Shown: positions 18,696-27,218 of the stretch, one piece after another
Numbering within the stretch: position 1 is the stretch's first letter
How the letters are laid out: the number at the start of each line of letters is the position of its first letter
Source: Mycobacterium sp. AZCC_0083
GTDB taxonomy: Bacteria; Actinomycetota; Actinomycetes; Mycobacteriales; Mycobacteriaceae
NCBI RefSeq assembly: GCF_014202335.1
Contig: NZ_JACHGP010000022.1
Location: 1-64,000, forward strand
Reading direction: 5' to 3'
DNA: 64,000 nucleotides
Made by a program: the position numbers and the translations under genes
Notes under the pieces: generated by a model
Told to the model about the DNA's origin: nothing
Seen by the model: the letters and a program-made list of their open reading frames with translations, nothing else
Databases searched by the model: none

Positions 18696-19694
18696 TTGCG
18701 AGTCATTACCGTTGAAGAGCATTTTCATCAACCCGAGGTCGTTGCCCGGGTCCTGGAACTGGCCAGGGCGCCCGTCGTTCCCGACGAAGGCTTCGACAGA
18801 TTCCTTCAGGACTTCATGCCGGACAAGGATTCTGCCGAGCGGCTAGGCGGAGACCGATTGGCGCACATGGATCGGGTCGGAATCGACATCCAGGTGGTGT
18901 CACACGGCGCAAACAGTCCCAGCAGACTGAACCACCCAGAAGCCATCGAGCTGTGCCGAAGGGTGAACGACTCTCTTGCACAACAGATTGCGGAACATCC
19001 CACCCGGTTCCGGGGATTCGCGACCATCCCATTGCACGACCCTGCCGCGGCAGCGGACGAAATGAGGCGATGCGTCAACGAACTGGGCTTCGTGGGAACC
19101 CTCATCATGGGAAGCTGCGGTGGGTTGTTTCTCGACGACGAGCGGTTCGATCCGGTTCTGGCCGCAGCCGAAGCGGTTGACTTGCCCATCTACGTTCACC
19201 CGGGACCCCCGGAAGCCCCGGTGTCGAGGGCCTATTACGCGGGCAATTGGCCGGCAGCGGTGCATTTCCTGTTCTCGGGACCCGCGATCGGCTGGCACGC
19301 CGAGGCCGGCATCCACGTTGTGCGCATCATTCTGTCGGGGGCGTTGGATCGTCACCCGGGCCTGAAACTCCTCAGCGGTCATTGGGGCGAGTTCGTCGCG
19401 GGCTGGCTCGACCGACTCGACGAGCTGATCGGCGGGAACGCGCGCCTTGGCCGCACACCAAGCGAGTACTACCGCGAGCAAGTGTGGGCGACGCCGTCGG
19501 GCATGTACAGCCAAAATCAACTGAAGTTCATTCTGGCCGAAATCGGCGCCGAGCGGATCATCTACTCCGAGGACTTCCCCTACATCGTCCGTGACAACGT
19601 CTCCGACTTCCTCAAGCAGGCCGAACTCACCGATGACCAACGAAACGCGATCGCCCACCGCAACGCCGAGAAGGTGTTGCGGATCAGTTCATAG
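18696..19694 (+). CDS. amidohydrolase 2 family protein (ACMSD-like)
   Basis: The 332-residue product begins (TTG) RVITVEEHFHQPEVVARVLE. Metal-site histidines of the amidohydrolase barrel can be seen in EEHFH, LPIYVHPGPPEAP and LLSGHWGE, and the catalytic aspartate in RIIYSEDFPY. Family members (2-amino-3-carboxymuconate semialdehyde decarboxylase, gamma-resorcylate decarboxylase) decarboxylate or hydrolyse aromatic-derived acids with a divalent metal. The TTG start is preferred because GTGAAGGGA precedes it; there is no better ATG at the conserved N-terminus. It stands alone between the truncated IclR gene and an XRE regulator. The exact reaction cannot be set from sequence alone. Confidence 0.88.
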   Translation: MRVITVEEHFHQPEVVARVLELARAPVVPDEGFDRFLQDFMPDKDSAERLGGDRLAHMDRVGIDIQVVSHGANSPSRLNHPEAIELCRRVNDSLAQQIAEHPTRFRGFATIPLHDPAAAADEMRRCVNELGFVGTLIMGSCGGLFLDDERFDPVLAAAEAVDLPIYVHPGPPEAPVSRAYYAGNWPAAVHFLFSGPAIGWHAEAGIHVVRIILSGALDRHPGLKLLSGHWGEFVAGWLDRLDELIGGNARLGRTPSEYYREQVWATPSGMYSQNQLKFILAEIGAERIIYSEDFPYIVRDNVSDFLKQAELTDDQRNAIAHRNAEKVLRISS

Positions 19695-19764
19695 GGCCAC
19701 ATGCGTCTCGTCCTAGTAGCAGCAGGGCTACCTTCATCCGACGAGACCGCGTTACCGTGGCATT

Positions 19765-20589
19765 ATGGCTAGTCCAGATGGTTTGGCGACGTTCCTTCGC
19801 AGTCGGCGCGACCTCGTTAAGCCCGCTGATATCGGCTTGCCTCAGAGCGAATATCGGCGAGTTGCCGGCCTGCGCCGCGAAGAAGTCGCGATGTTGGCCG
19901 GCATCAGCACCGAGTACTACCTGCGGTTAGAACAAGGCCGCGAACGCCAACCATCAGATCAGGTACTCGAAGGCCTCGCCCGGGCCCTGCAACTCGACGA
20001 CGATGCGGTGCAGTACATGCGCAATGTGGCGCGGCCCGTGCCCGGTCGCCGCAAGCGCGTTACTGCTGACCGGCTCGATCCCGGCATCTTGACGCTGATC
20101 GAAGGTTGGCCGCTGACTCCGGCGTATGTCCAGGGGCGCCGAATGACGATTCTGGCTGCCAACCCATTGGCCCAGGCCATGATGCCGTACTTTGCTCCAC
20201 AGGTGAACATCTTGCGGGCGGTGTTCCTGGAGCCCAAACTGCGTGAGTGGGTGGGAAACTGGGACGCGGTCACCGCGACACTGGTGTCTTGGGCGCGGTT
20301 TCTGCTTGCCGAGGACAGTAATAACGATCCCGATATGCAGGCGCTGGTCGGCGAGCTGAGCATCGCCAGCCCGCGGTTCCGCACTCTATGGGCACGTCAG
20401 GACGTTCAGCAGAAGACCAGCGGTCCTGCGCTGTTCGACCACCCGCAGGTAGGCCGGCTGGTGTTGCAGTACCACACCTTCATCCTTCCCAGTAGACGCC
20501 AGATGCTCGTCACCTACGTGGCCGAACCTGGATCTGCATCGGAAGAAAGTCTGCGGCTGCTCTCTAGCCTCGCGCAGCCATCGGCGTAG
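19765..20589 (+). CDS. XRE family regulator with MmyB-like ligand domain
   Basis: The 274-residue product has an N-terminal helix-turn-helix with the diagnostic YRRVAGLRREEVAMLAGIST then EYYLRLEQGRERQPSDQ. The C-terminal ~170 residues match the PAS-like MmyB ligand-binding domain (GWPLTPAYVQGRRMTILAAN then PLAQAM, ending LQYHTFILPSRRQMLVTY). Such regulators are common in actinobacteria and often control neighbouring oxidoreductases, perhaps sensing fatty acids. It follows the amidohydrolase by 70 bases on the same strand. A degenerate copy of its GLRREE segment is found near 34.3 kb. Confidence 0.92.
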   Translation: MASPDGLATFLRSRRDLVKPADIGLPQSEYRRVAGLRREEVAMLAGISTEYYLRLEQGRERQPSDQVLEGLARALQLDDDAVQYMRNVARPVPGRRKRVTADRLDPGILTLIEGWPLTPAYVQGRRMTILAANPLAQAMMPYFAPQVNILRAVFLEPKLREWVGNWDAVTATLVSWARFLLAEDSNNDPDMQALVGELSIASPRFRTLWARQDVQQKTSGPALFDHPQVGRLVLQYHTFILPSRRQMLVTYVAEPGSASEESLRLLSSLAQPSA

Positions 20590-20599
20590 CGTTTCGCGC

Positions 20600-20737
20600 C
20601 GCTTCGCCTGCTGCCGCCCCTACTCCCGCCACTTCGCCATCCAAATCAAAGCCGCCCTCAACGGCAGCCACCCCCACTACCGAACACAACAGGCACAAAT
20701 GCCAAATCCGAAACCCGCCGTCTCCGCCACCTTCTAG
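20600..20737 (+). pseudogene. 3' fragment of a flavin monooxygenase gene (inverted copy of 9649-9786)
   Basis: The plus strand encodes YSRHFAIQIKAALNGSHPHY then RTQQAQMPNPKPAVSATF-stop. This matches the last ~45 codons of the intact monooxygenase at 9649-11472 with only a few differences. The similarity starts near 20600 and ends at the stop codon. It is a promoterless remnant in opposite orientation, marking an ancient duplication or rearrangement that brackets about 11 kb. Confidence 0.85.
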
Positions 20738-21148
20738 CCGGCTCCCCCGCAACGGTGCGACTCGACAGTTGCGACCGCACAGTACCGTTCGCCACGTCCG
20801 GGCTGGCGAGTGGTCGTGTTAGCGACCACCACGGGGTGCGGACGATTCGAGCCGATGTCCGGTCATGCCAGGCGGTGACCGCGGTTGCAACGCGATCGCC
20901 GCGTGGCGAAGGTCACGACCCCGATCTTGCGGCTATCGCAAGCCAGGAGCGTTGATGTTCGTGTGGTGTTGCCAAAGCAGGGGCCAAGATGATCGTCGGT
21001 GAGCGTATGCCGTCAAGAGCATCATCGAGCAGTTGCCAGAAAGAGGAGCCTCGGTTCACTGTCGTTGGCCTTGGTGGCCCGAATTCTGCCTCGGCCCGCG
21101 CGCCCACCGAGACAGAATTCGTCAGGCTTACCACTGGTTGAAGCTGAC
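20738..21148. other. 0.41 kb without a recognisable gene
   Basis: No supported coding sequence. Frames open into the LysR gene here lack motifs. The stretch presumably carries the LysR promoter. Confidence 0.4.
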
Positions 21149-22075
21149 ATGGACGCCTCCACCATTCTGCGTCGCGCCGACCTCAACCTCGTACCCGCGC
21201 TAGCCGCGTTGCTGGACCAACGGCATGTGACACGCGCCGCCGAAACTCTCGGGATCGGCCAGCCAGCGATGAGCTCGGCGCTGGCGCGACTCCGGCGACT
21301 GTTCGACGACCCGCTGCTGGTGCGCAACGGTCGCGTCATGGAGTTGACTCCGATGGGTCGTGCACTGCTCGACCCGGTGCACAACGTTCTTGCCGGCCTC
21401 GAGCAGTTGCTCACGGTCGCACCGGCTTTCGATCCCAAGCTAGATAGCCGGTCATTCACCATCGCCGCTAGCGATTACGTCACGCTCGTCCTACTGCGCC
21501 CGCTCCTGGAGCAACTCGAGCGGGACTCTCCCGGCATCGCTGTCGACGTAGTGCCGGTCGACACGGTGTCGACGCCGACCGCGGTGGATCGGATTCAGAT
21601 CGACATGGCCATCGTTCCACAGCGGACCATGACCTCGCGAACCTCACACCTCCAGCGTCTCGAATTGTTCACCGAACACTACGTCCCAGTGGTATGGACC
21701 AACAACCACGAGGTCGGGGACACACTGGATGAATCTGCACTGCAGCGGCTTTCGTACATCGCGTCTTGCGACGAGAGCTGCGGACCCGCACTCATCGACC
21801 GAACACTGGCCAGGTTGGGTATCACCCCGCGGGTTATGTTGACGACACGCAGTATTGCGCTGGTCCCACTACTTCTCCCCGGCACACAGTCCTTTGGCTT
21901 TGTACAGCAACGCCTCCTGCAGCAGCCGCATCTTCGACGGGAACTGCGGCCCCTGCGCACGACCCTCTCCATTGAGCCAATCCTTCAACAGATGTACTGG
22001 CACCCCGCCTTGCACCGCGATCCAGCGCACCGCTGGCTGCGAGACCGCATCGCCTCCCTCGCTGCCACCGTCTGA
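21149..22075 (+). CDS. LysR family transcriptional regulator
   Basis: The 308-residue product starts MDASTILRRADLNLVPALAA. The N-terminal helix-turn-helix is RHVTRAAETLGIGQPAMSSA then LARLRRLFDDPLLVRNGR, and the effector domain (periplasmic-binding-like) begins around RSFTIAASDYVTLVLL. The pattern resembles NodD/LinR-type LysR regulators that activate aromatic or xenobiotic catabolism. The start at 21149 matches family N-termini; an upstream in-frame start at 20999 adds unrelated sequence. It is followed on the same strand by a reductase-like gene and a P450 gene, which it may control. Confidence 0.9.
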   Translation: MDASTILRRADLNLVPALAALLDQRHVTRAAETLGIGQPAMSSALARLRRLFDDPLLVRNGRVMELTPMGRALLDPVHNVLAGLEQLLTVAPAFDPKLDSRSFTIAASDYVTLVLLRPLLEQLERDSPGIAVDVVPVDTVSTPTAVDRIQIDMAIVPQRTMTSRTSHLQRLELFTEHYVPVVWTNNHEVGDTLDESALQRLSYIASCDESCGPALIDRTLARLGITPRVMLTTRSIALVPLLLPGTQSFGFVQQRLLQQPHLRRELRPLRTTLSIEPILQQMYWHPALHRDPAHRWLRDRIASLAATV

Positions 22076-22186
22076 CCGATCATCATCGATCGCATCGATG
22101 AGACCCATCGACCACGGCATCTGGCTGCAAACCAAATCGCGCCCTAGCGTGGGCGATGACACGCACGACGACCGAAAGCTAGCGAG

Positions 22187-23104
22187 ATGAACACCGCCTC
22201 CGAATCGCATCATGAACCGTACTTCGACTGGGAAAGCAGGGTTGCAGCAGCGGTTTTGAACATCGGTGAACCCGACATCCCTGTCTTCGACGACCCGCAA
22301 CTCGCCGAGTTGACCGTCGCACCTGAGAATGCGACCGTCGGATTGCTCGTGACCAGCGGCGCCTACTATCCCGATCAACCGCCTATGGGGCGTCACAACG
22401 ATCTGTCCGTCCGGATGCTGCCACGCGAGCGTGACCTGTCTGAAGTGTTATTTGCACACCGGACTCCAATTCGCGCCTTCGCACTCGCCGATCCGAATGT
22501 CGCGTACCCGCGGGACACCATGATTGACCTCGAGCGGGCCGGTGTGATCGGTCGATACGCAGACAGGGCGATCTCCATTGTCGGCTCCATCAGCATGTTC
22601 GACGAACTGGCCACCATCATGGCGCCGGCCATCGTCGACGAATGCCGGCAGCTCGGCGTGGACCTGCTGCTGGTGCTACCGTACTGTCCTCAATGCCATG
22701 TGGCGGCCGGTGTGGTCGCCCGGGCGATCGAGCGGCGGGGCCTGCCCACGACCAGCCTGACGACGCTGTACAAGCAGGCTCGATCGGTCAAGCCGCCACG
22801 CGCGACATTCCTCGACTTCCCCCTCGGCTGCCCCGGAGGACGACCCAACGTTACCGACGAGCAGCGGGATGTCATTCGCGAGGCAATCCAAACAGGTGCT
22901 CGCACAACCAAAAACGCGGCGTGGCAGTTGCCGCGGCTGCCCTTCACCTGGGATGAAAGCGGCCTTCGCGACTGGGAAGACTTAGTCGTCGACATCTACC
23001 GCATCGATAACGAGATCCAGGGCACCGTACTAACAAACAACGCCCTACACCGCGACAATCTCGTCGGCAACGAGCGCGACTTCGCGATCAGGTGCGCCTG
23101 CTGA
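22187..23104 (+). CDS. glycine/sarcosine/D-proline reductase selenoprotein B-like protein
   Basis: The 305-residue product has a central cysteine motif LPYCPQCHVAAGVVARAIER then RGLPTTSLTTLY, followed by FLDFPLGCPGGRPNVTDEQR. This pattern is found in the GrdB/PrdB-like family. Clostridial members use a selenocysteine to cleave C-N bonds; actinobacterial relatives carry cysteine and have no settled role. The first half contains a conserved VGLLVTSGAYYPDQPP. The gene precedes a P450 on the same strand (55 bases) and follows LysR (111 bases), suggesting one unit for degrading a nitrogen- or sulfur-containing compound. Family assignment is moderately secure; the reaction is unknown. Confidence 0.7.
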   Translation: MNTASESHHEPYFDWESRVAAAVLNIGEPDIPVFDDPQLAELTVAPENATVGLLVTSGAYYPDQPPMGRHNDLSVRMLPRERDLSEVLFAHRTPIRAFALADPNVAYPRDTMIDLERAGVIGRYADRAISIVGSISMFDELATIMAPAIVDECRQLGVDLLLVLPYCPQCHVAAGVVARAIERRGLPTTSLTTLYKQARSVKPPRATFLDFPLGCPGGRPNVTDEQRDVIREAIQTGARTTKNAAWQLPRLPFTWDESGLRDWEDLVVDIYRIDNEIQGTVLTNNALHRDNLVGNERDFAIRCAC

Positions 23105-23159
23105 CCCAGCCAGCAACGAACCGCCGAACCACGCACGAAAACTAGAAGGAACCGACGAA

Positions 23160-24416
23160 TTGACTGCCGAAATCCACCGCACCGGTACTCCGGCCGAACT
23201 GATCTCGGCTCTCACCCACGGGAACGTCCAGGACCCGTATCCACTATATGACGAGCTGCGCGAAGTCAATGACGGCGTGCACTGGGCCGAGGAACTCGGC
23301 GGCTGGCTGTGCACGCGTTACGACGATGTCCGCTCGATCTACACCGATCCCGAAGTCTTTTCCAGCGATTTCTATTCGAGTCTCATCGAGAACGTGCACG
23401 GGGTACCCGAAGGCGAACACGAGCGGTTCATGGCCATTTTCCTACAGCAGTTCATGCTGACCGATCCCCCGGCTCATACGCAGATCCGCTCGCTCCTGCG
23501 GGGCGCTTTCACTCCCCGCGCGCTGACGCGCTGGCCGCAGATGATCGCCCAGATCACCGACGAACTGCTCGAGGAAGTCAACCCGGGCGCCGACATAGAC
23601 GTCATGGCCGACTTCGCCCCTCGCGTACCGATTCAGGTGATCGCGGCGATGCTCGGCATACCGCCCGAGGACACGGCACGCTTCCGCGTCTGGACTGACG
23701 CTTTCGTCGGTACCTTCAACCCCCGCATCGCCGGCGACGAGCGCGATCGGATCGTCTCGGAGAGCCTCGCACTATTCGAATACCTCGAGGACCTAGTCGA
23801 GCACCGCAGAGTGCACCCCGCTGGCGACCTCATCACGCTGGTGGCCACCGCGTCAGTAGAAGACGATGGGCCACTGACGGTCTCGAAGGCAGTCGCCCAA
23901 CTGGCGTTGCTACTGGCTGCTGGCAACGAGACTATGGCCAACCTCATCGGCAGCGGCATGACGATGCTCATCGAGAACCCGCGGGCGCAGCAACGCCTGC
24001 GCGAGGACCCAGGGCTAGTAGGCGCAGCGATTGAAGAGATGCTGCGCCTCGACCCGCCGTTTCATCTGGTACCCCGCAGAGTGACCAAATCGACCACCAT
24101 GGGAGGCCATCAACTCGAACCGGGCCAACTGTGCTGGGGACTCCTCAGCTCCGCCAACCGCGATCCCCGCATCTTCCCGAATGCGGGCACCTTCCGAATC
24201 AATCGGGATACCAACCCGCATCTCAGCTTCGTCCACGGCATCCATTTCTGTCTCGGCGCACCGCTGGCACGCATGGAAGGCGAGATCGTCTTCTCCAAGC
24301 TTCTCCAGCGTTACCCCGGCTTGACCGCGGGCGCCCAGCCGGCCGTCCGCAAGACCGAAGCCATCGTCGCCAGGGGTTGGCGCACCCGCCCGGTCCGACT
24401 GGGGTCCCCGGCGTGA
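23160..24416 (+). CDS. cytochrome P450
   Basis: The 418-residue product starts at TTG 23160 after AGAAGGA. It has the P450 I-helix (LLLAAGNETMANLIGSGMTM), the K-helix ExxR (EEMLRLD), and the heme-binding loop FVHGIHFCLGAPLARMEGE with the cysteine ligand. The length and soluble N-terminus fit bacterial class I P450s, which hydroxylate small hydrophobic compounds using ferredoxin and a reductase supplied in trans. An I-helix Asn-Glu-Thr variant replaces the usual acid-threonine order slightly. No ferredoxin gene adjoins it. The linked reductase-like gene and LysR suggest a shared catabolic substrate. Confidence 0.95.
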   Translation: MTAEIHRTGTPAELISALTHGNVQDPYPLYDELREVNDGVHWAEELGGWLCTRYDDVRSIYTDPEVFSSDFYSSLIENVHGVPEGEHERFMAIFLQQFMLTDPPAHTQIRSLLRGAFTPRALTRWPQMIAQITDELLEEVNPGADIDVMADFAPRVPIQVIAAMLGIPPEDTARFRVWTDAFVGTFNPRIAGDERDRIVSESLALFEYLEDLVEHRRVHPAGDLITLVATASVEDDGPLTVSKAVAQLALLLAAGNETMANLIGSGMTMLIENPRAQQRLREDPGLVGAAIEEMLRLDPPFHLVPRRVTKSTTMGGHQLEPGQLCWGLLSSANRDPRIFPNAGTFRINRDTNPHLSFVHGIHFCLGAPLARMEGEIVFSKLLQRYPGLTAGAQPAVRKTEAIVARGWRTRPVRLGSPA

Positions 24417-24527
24417 CTGGACCCATCGGGTAGCCGACGGCGCGGGAGGTCATGGCGCTGCAGATGTCTCGCCGCGCCATGTCGCGCCCGGTGTGGAATG
24501 TGGTCCATCAGTTGTCGTGGGCCAGAC

Positions 24528-24884
24528 CTATTGATCCGGGTGGAAGGTGCTGCCGTCGCGGCGGGACAGCGGTGCGGTCTGAAGCCGCCCCAGCCGCTCG
24601 GTGAACTCCTTGAGCAGGTAGTTCTGGCGTTCCAGCGCTACCTTCGCCGCCGCTTGGGCGGTTTCGACGATCAGTTTGGCAAGTGCGTCAACACCGTTGC
24701 GGTAGGCGAACTCGCCCAACCACAGACCCGTCATCGCCCCGAGCCCGTCCACTTCGACACTCACCGATCCGTCCGGACTCGTCACGCGGGCCGATATCGA
24801 TTTGCAATGCTCGTTCATCGCCTGAACCAGGTCACGCTGGGCAACGATGCGCGTGATCAGCGAATCCGCCAGCCCACCGGTCAT
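24528..24884 (-). CDS. YbaB/EbfC-like ESX-associated protein (EspL-like)
   Basis: The 118-residue product contains ARVTSPDGSVSVEVDGLGAM then TGLWLGEFAYRNGVDALAKL. This is the beta-hairpin and C-terminal helix layout of YbaB/EbfC nucleoid-associated proteins. Mycobacterial ESX loci carry such proteins, for example EspL (Rv3880c), and they are needed for stability of other secretion factors. It overlaps the upstream small gene by ATGA (24881-24884), so the two are translationally coupled. It lies divergent from eccA. The specific role here is unknown. Confidence 0.75.
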   Translation of the reverse strand: MTGGLADSLITRIVAQRDLVQAMNEHCKSISARVTSPDGSVSVEVDGLGAMTGLWLGEFAYRNGVDALAKLIVETAQAAAKVALERQNYLLKEFTERLGRLQTAPLSRRDGSTFHPDQ

Positions 24885-25201
24885 ATTGGCTTCATCCAGG
24901 TCTCGGGCGCGGCGTCCGAATCGTTGCCGGATAACACTGCCTCGGCGCCGGCGAGCTCTTCCTCAGTGCTCAGGTTCATCCCGCGGAACTCAGCGGGACT
25001 GAAACCGCGAGCAACTAGATCGCGACGTCGCGCAACCTGCATGCGCTTGGCGCACAGCTGACACAACAGCAGGATGTCGCGGGCCAACTGCGTTGGCGCG
25101 GTGGATAGCGCACGCCGCTCCAACTTCAACGCGATCGGTAGCCCACGTTCGGAAGCCCGGACCTCGATCCCGCGCTCTGGCGAGCGCAATGACCCGTCCA
25201 T
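24881..25201 (-). CDS. small conserved-looking protein coupled to the YbaB-like gene
   Basis: The 106-residue product starts MDGSLRSPERGIEVRASERG. A helical middle follows (ARDILLLCQLCAKRMQVARR), with an acidic C-terminus (TEEELAGAEAVLSGN). The start at 25201 has a strong GGGAGGAGGA site; longer in-frame starts to 25561 are not needed. I do not recognise a family. Its position upstream of, and overlapping, an EspL-like YbaB gene and divergent from eccA indicates an ESX-associated accessory protein. Confidence 0.65.
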   Translation of the reverse strand: MDGSLRSPERGIEVRASERGLPIALKLERRALSTAPTQLARDILLLCQLCAKRMQVARRRDLVARGFSPAEFRGMNLSTEEELAGAEAVLSGNDSDAAPETWMKPI

Positions 25202-25361
25202 GGTAGTCCTCCTCCCACCCAGGGCACCGAAATGATCTGTGCTCCAACAACTTAGTATAATCGTGGGAGACCCGGAATCAGTCACTGTCCGGACGCCGGC
25301 GATACCCGTGTCAGCTATTTGCGAAAACGGGTCGAAGTGATAGGAAGTTTGGTGGCCGCAG

Positions 25362-27176
25362 ATGAGTGATGGAAGCAGGGATGCGCAGCGTGTCTTCGAT
25401 GCCGGCGTGCTGTCGCTAGGCATTCCAGTCGACGGCCTGGAAGTTGACCGCGACATCGAGTACGCAGCACTGGCATTCAGGCGAGCAACCGAGCACGACC
25501 CTGACATGTGCGACGCGTGGCTTGGTCGCGCAGTTGCAGGCGAGAGCACGGCCGAGGTCATTCACCACCTGCACCGCACGAGCAAGTCATTAGGTCGTGA
25601 GCAGCGACGGTTGGGTCTGCCAGCGCGCGCACTGACTGCCCGCTTCGAGACTGGACTCTACCTCGACTACACACTAAGTACTCTGACCGAGATCAAGCTG
25701 GCGTATGCCTCTAGCATGATTCAGGGCAAAGACTACGACGAGGCCTGGCTGACACTGGATGGACTCGCGGCGATGCGAGTGGCCGCGCGCGGCGACGAAG
25801 CTAGCGATGAGATCTGCGCCTACGTGCTGGGCGTCCTGCATTTCAATACCCAACGCTGGCCGGATGTGCTTACTGCACTGGCTACTTCGGCATCGTTTGC
25901 CGACGAATATCTGTCGGCGGGAGCCCACCTCATGGTCGGCTCGGCGTGCGCGCAGATGGGACTGTTCGGCGAAGGAATTCGCCGTCTCGACCAGGCGATT
26001 CAAGGTCCAATACCGGCCGCTCGCCGGGCCGCTGAATTCTGCAAGGGCCTCACCCTGCGGGAGATGGGCAATGAGCCGGAAGCCCGCAAGATCTTTGAGC
26101 GCACCTACAGCGAAGAACCCGGATTCGAGGCCAACTACGCCGCCCTGCAGGACCCCAAGTTCCGGCTCGTCGTCACCACCAAGGAAGTGATCGACTCCCG
26201 CACCAATAAGTGGGATCCGGCCAGCGCTCCGACGATGGCCGACCTCGACGCGGAAAGCATGACTGAACGCAGCAACACGCACCTGCGTGCCGCGCAAGAG
26301 CAATTGGACCGCCAGGTCGGGTTGGCTGGCGTCAAAATGCAGGTGACCAAACTCCGCTCTGGGGTGCGATTGTCGAAATTGCGTGAGGACAAGGGGCTGA
26401 GCACGGCGCCGCGAAGCCTCCACCTAGCGTTCACCGGTCCACCCGGAACGGGCAAGACGACGATCGCACGAGTCGTGGCGCAGACCTATTGTGGCCTTGG
26501 GCTTTTGGAATCCCTGAAGGTCGTCGAGGCCAAGCGGCAAGATTTCGTCGGCCAGCATCTCGGAAGCACGGCCATCAAGACCAGCGCACTGATCGATACC
26601 GCCATGGGGGGGGTGCTGTTCATCGATGAGGCATACACGCTGGTCCAGACTGGTCTTTCCGGCGGCGACGCGTTCGGACGCGAGGCTGTCGACACGTTGC
26701 TCGCGCGGATGGAAAACGACCGTGACCGCCTGGTGGTGATCATCGCCGGGTACGACGCGGAGATCGACCGTTTCCTGGCCTCCAACGATGGGCTGTCGTC
26801 GCGGTTCACCAAACGCATCCGATTTCCGTCCTACACCCCCACCGAGCTGGGCGACATCGGCAGGATGATGGCCAAATCACGGGACTCCGAATTGTCCTCG
26901 GCCGCTCACGAGGAGTTGGTCTCCGTGTGTACCAGACTGTGCGCCATGGAATCCGCCGACAACGACGGCCAGGTCCGCAAGGTCATCGATCTAGCCGGTA
27001 ACGGCCGCTTCGTGCGCAACGTCATCGAAGCCGCGGAGGAGGAACGCGCCTACCGTCTCACCGAGGAGCAGGGAGCCACCTTGCAAGGCCTCGACGAGGC
27101 AGCCTTGATGAACATCGAGCTCAACGATATGAAGGCAGCCTTGAACAGCATCCTGCAAACCCTGAGTCTGGATTGA
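25362..27176 (+). CDS. eccA: type VII secretion AAA+ ATPase EccA
   Basis: The 604-residue product has the EccA layout. An N-terminal ~300-residue TPR-like helical domain (YEEAWLTL-type repeats; TLREMGNEPEARKIFERTYS) is followed by a CbxX/CfqX-type AAA+ domain. Walker A is GPPGTGKTT at residues 359-367 (Lys365). Walker B is VLFIDEAY (Asp422, Glu423). The sensor/arginine region is SNDGLSSRFTKRIRFP. EccA is a cytosolic ATPase that helps release chaperones such as EspG from substrates or supports ESX function. The gene is followed 42 bases later by a MinD-like gene. The length is close to EccA2 of ESX-2. Confidence in the family is very high. Confidence 0.97.
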   Translation: MSDGSRDAQRVFDAGVLSLGIPVDGLEVDRDIEYAALAFRRATEHDPDMCDAWLGRAVAGESTAEVIHHLHRTSKSLGREQRRLGLPARALTARFETGLYLDYTLSTLTEIKLAYASSMIQGKDYDEAWLTLDGLAAMRVAARGDEASDEICAYVLGVLHFNTQRWPDVLTALATSASFADEYLSAGAHLMVGSACAQMGLFGEGIRRLDQAIQGPIPAARRAAEFCKGLTLREMGNEPEARKIFERTYSEEPGFEANYAALQDPKFRLVVTTKEVIDSRTNKWDPASAPTMADLDAESMTERSNTHLRAAQEQLDRQVGLAGVKMQVTKLRSGVRLSKLREDKGLSTAPRSLHLAFTGPPGTGKTTIARVVAQTYCGLGLLESLKVVEAKRQDFVGQHLGSTAIKTSALIDTAMGGVLFIDEAYTLVQTGLSGGDAFGREAVDTLLARMENDRDRLVVIIAGYDAEIDRFLASNDGLSSRFTKRIRFPSYTPTELGDIGRMMAKSRDSELSSAAHEELVSVCTRLCAMESADNDGQVRKVIDLAGNGRFVRNVIEAAEEERAYRLTEEQGATLQGLDEAALMNIELNDMKAALNSILQTLSLD

Positions 27177-27218
27177 GTCCCGTGGCGCCTCAATTCATTC
27201 CCGTCCCCGGGAGAAACC

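Noticed and set aside
18352..18846. Frame overlapping the IclR remnant and the amidohydrolase start
   Set aside because: No IclR effector-domain motif is readable and the amidohydrolase frame explains the later part.
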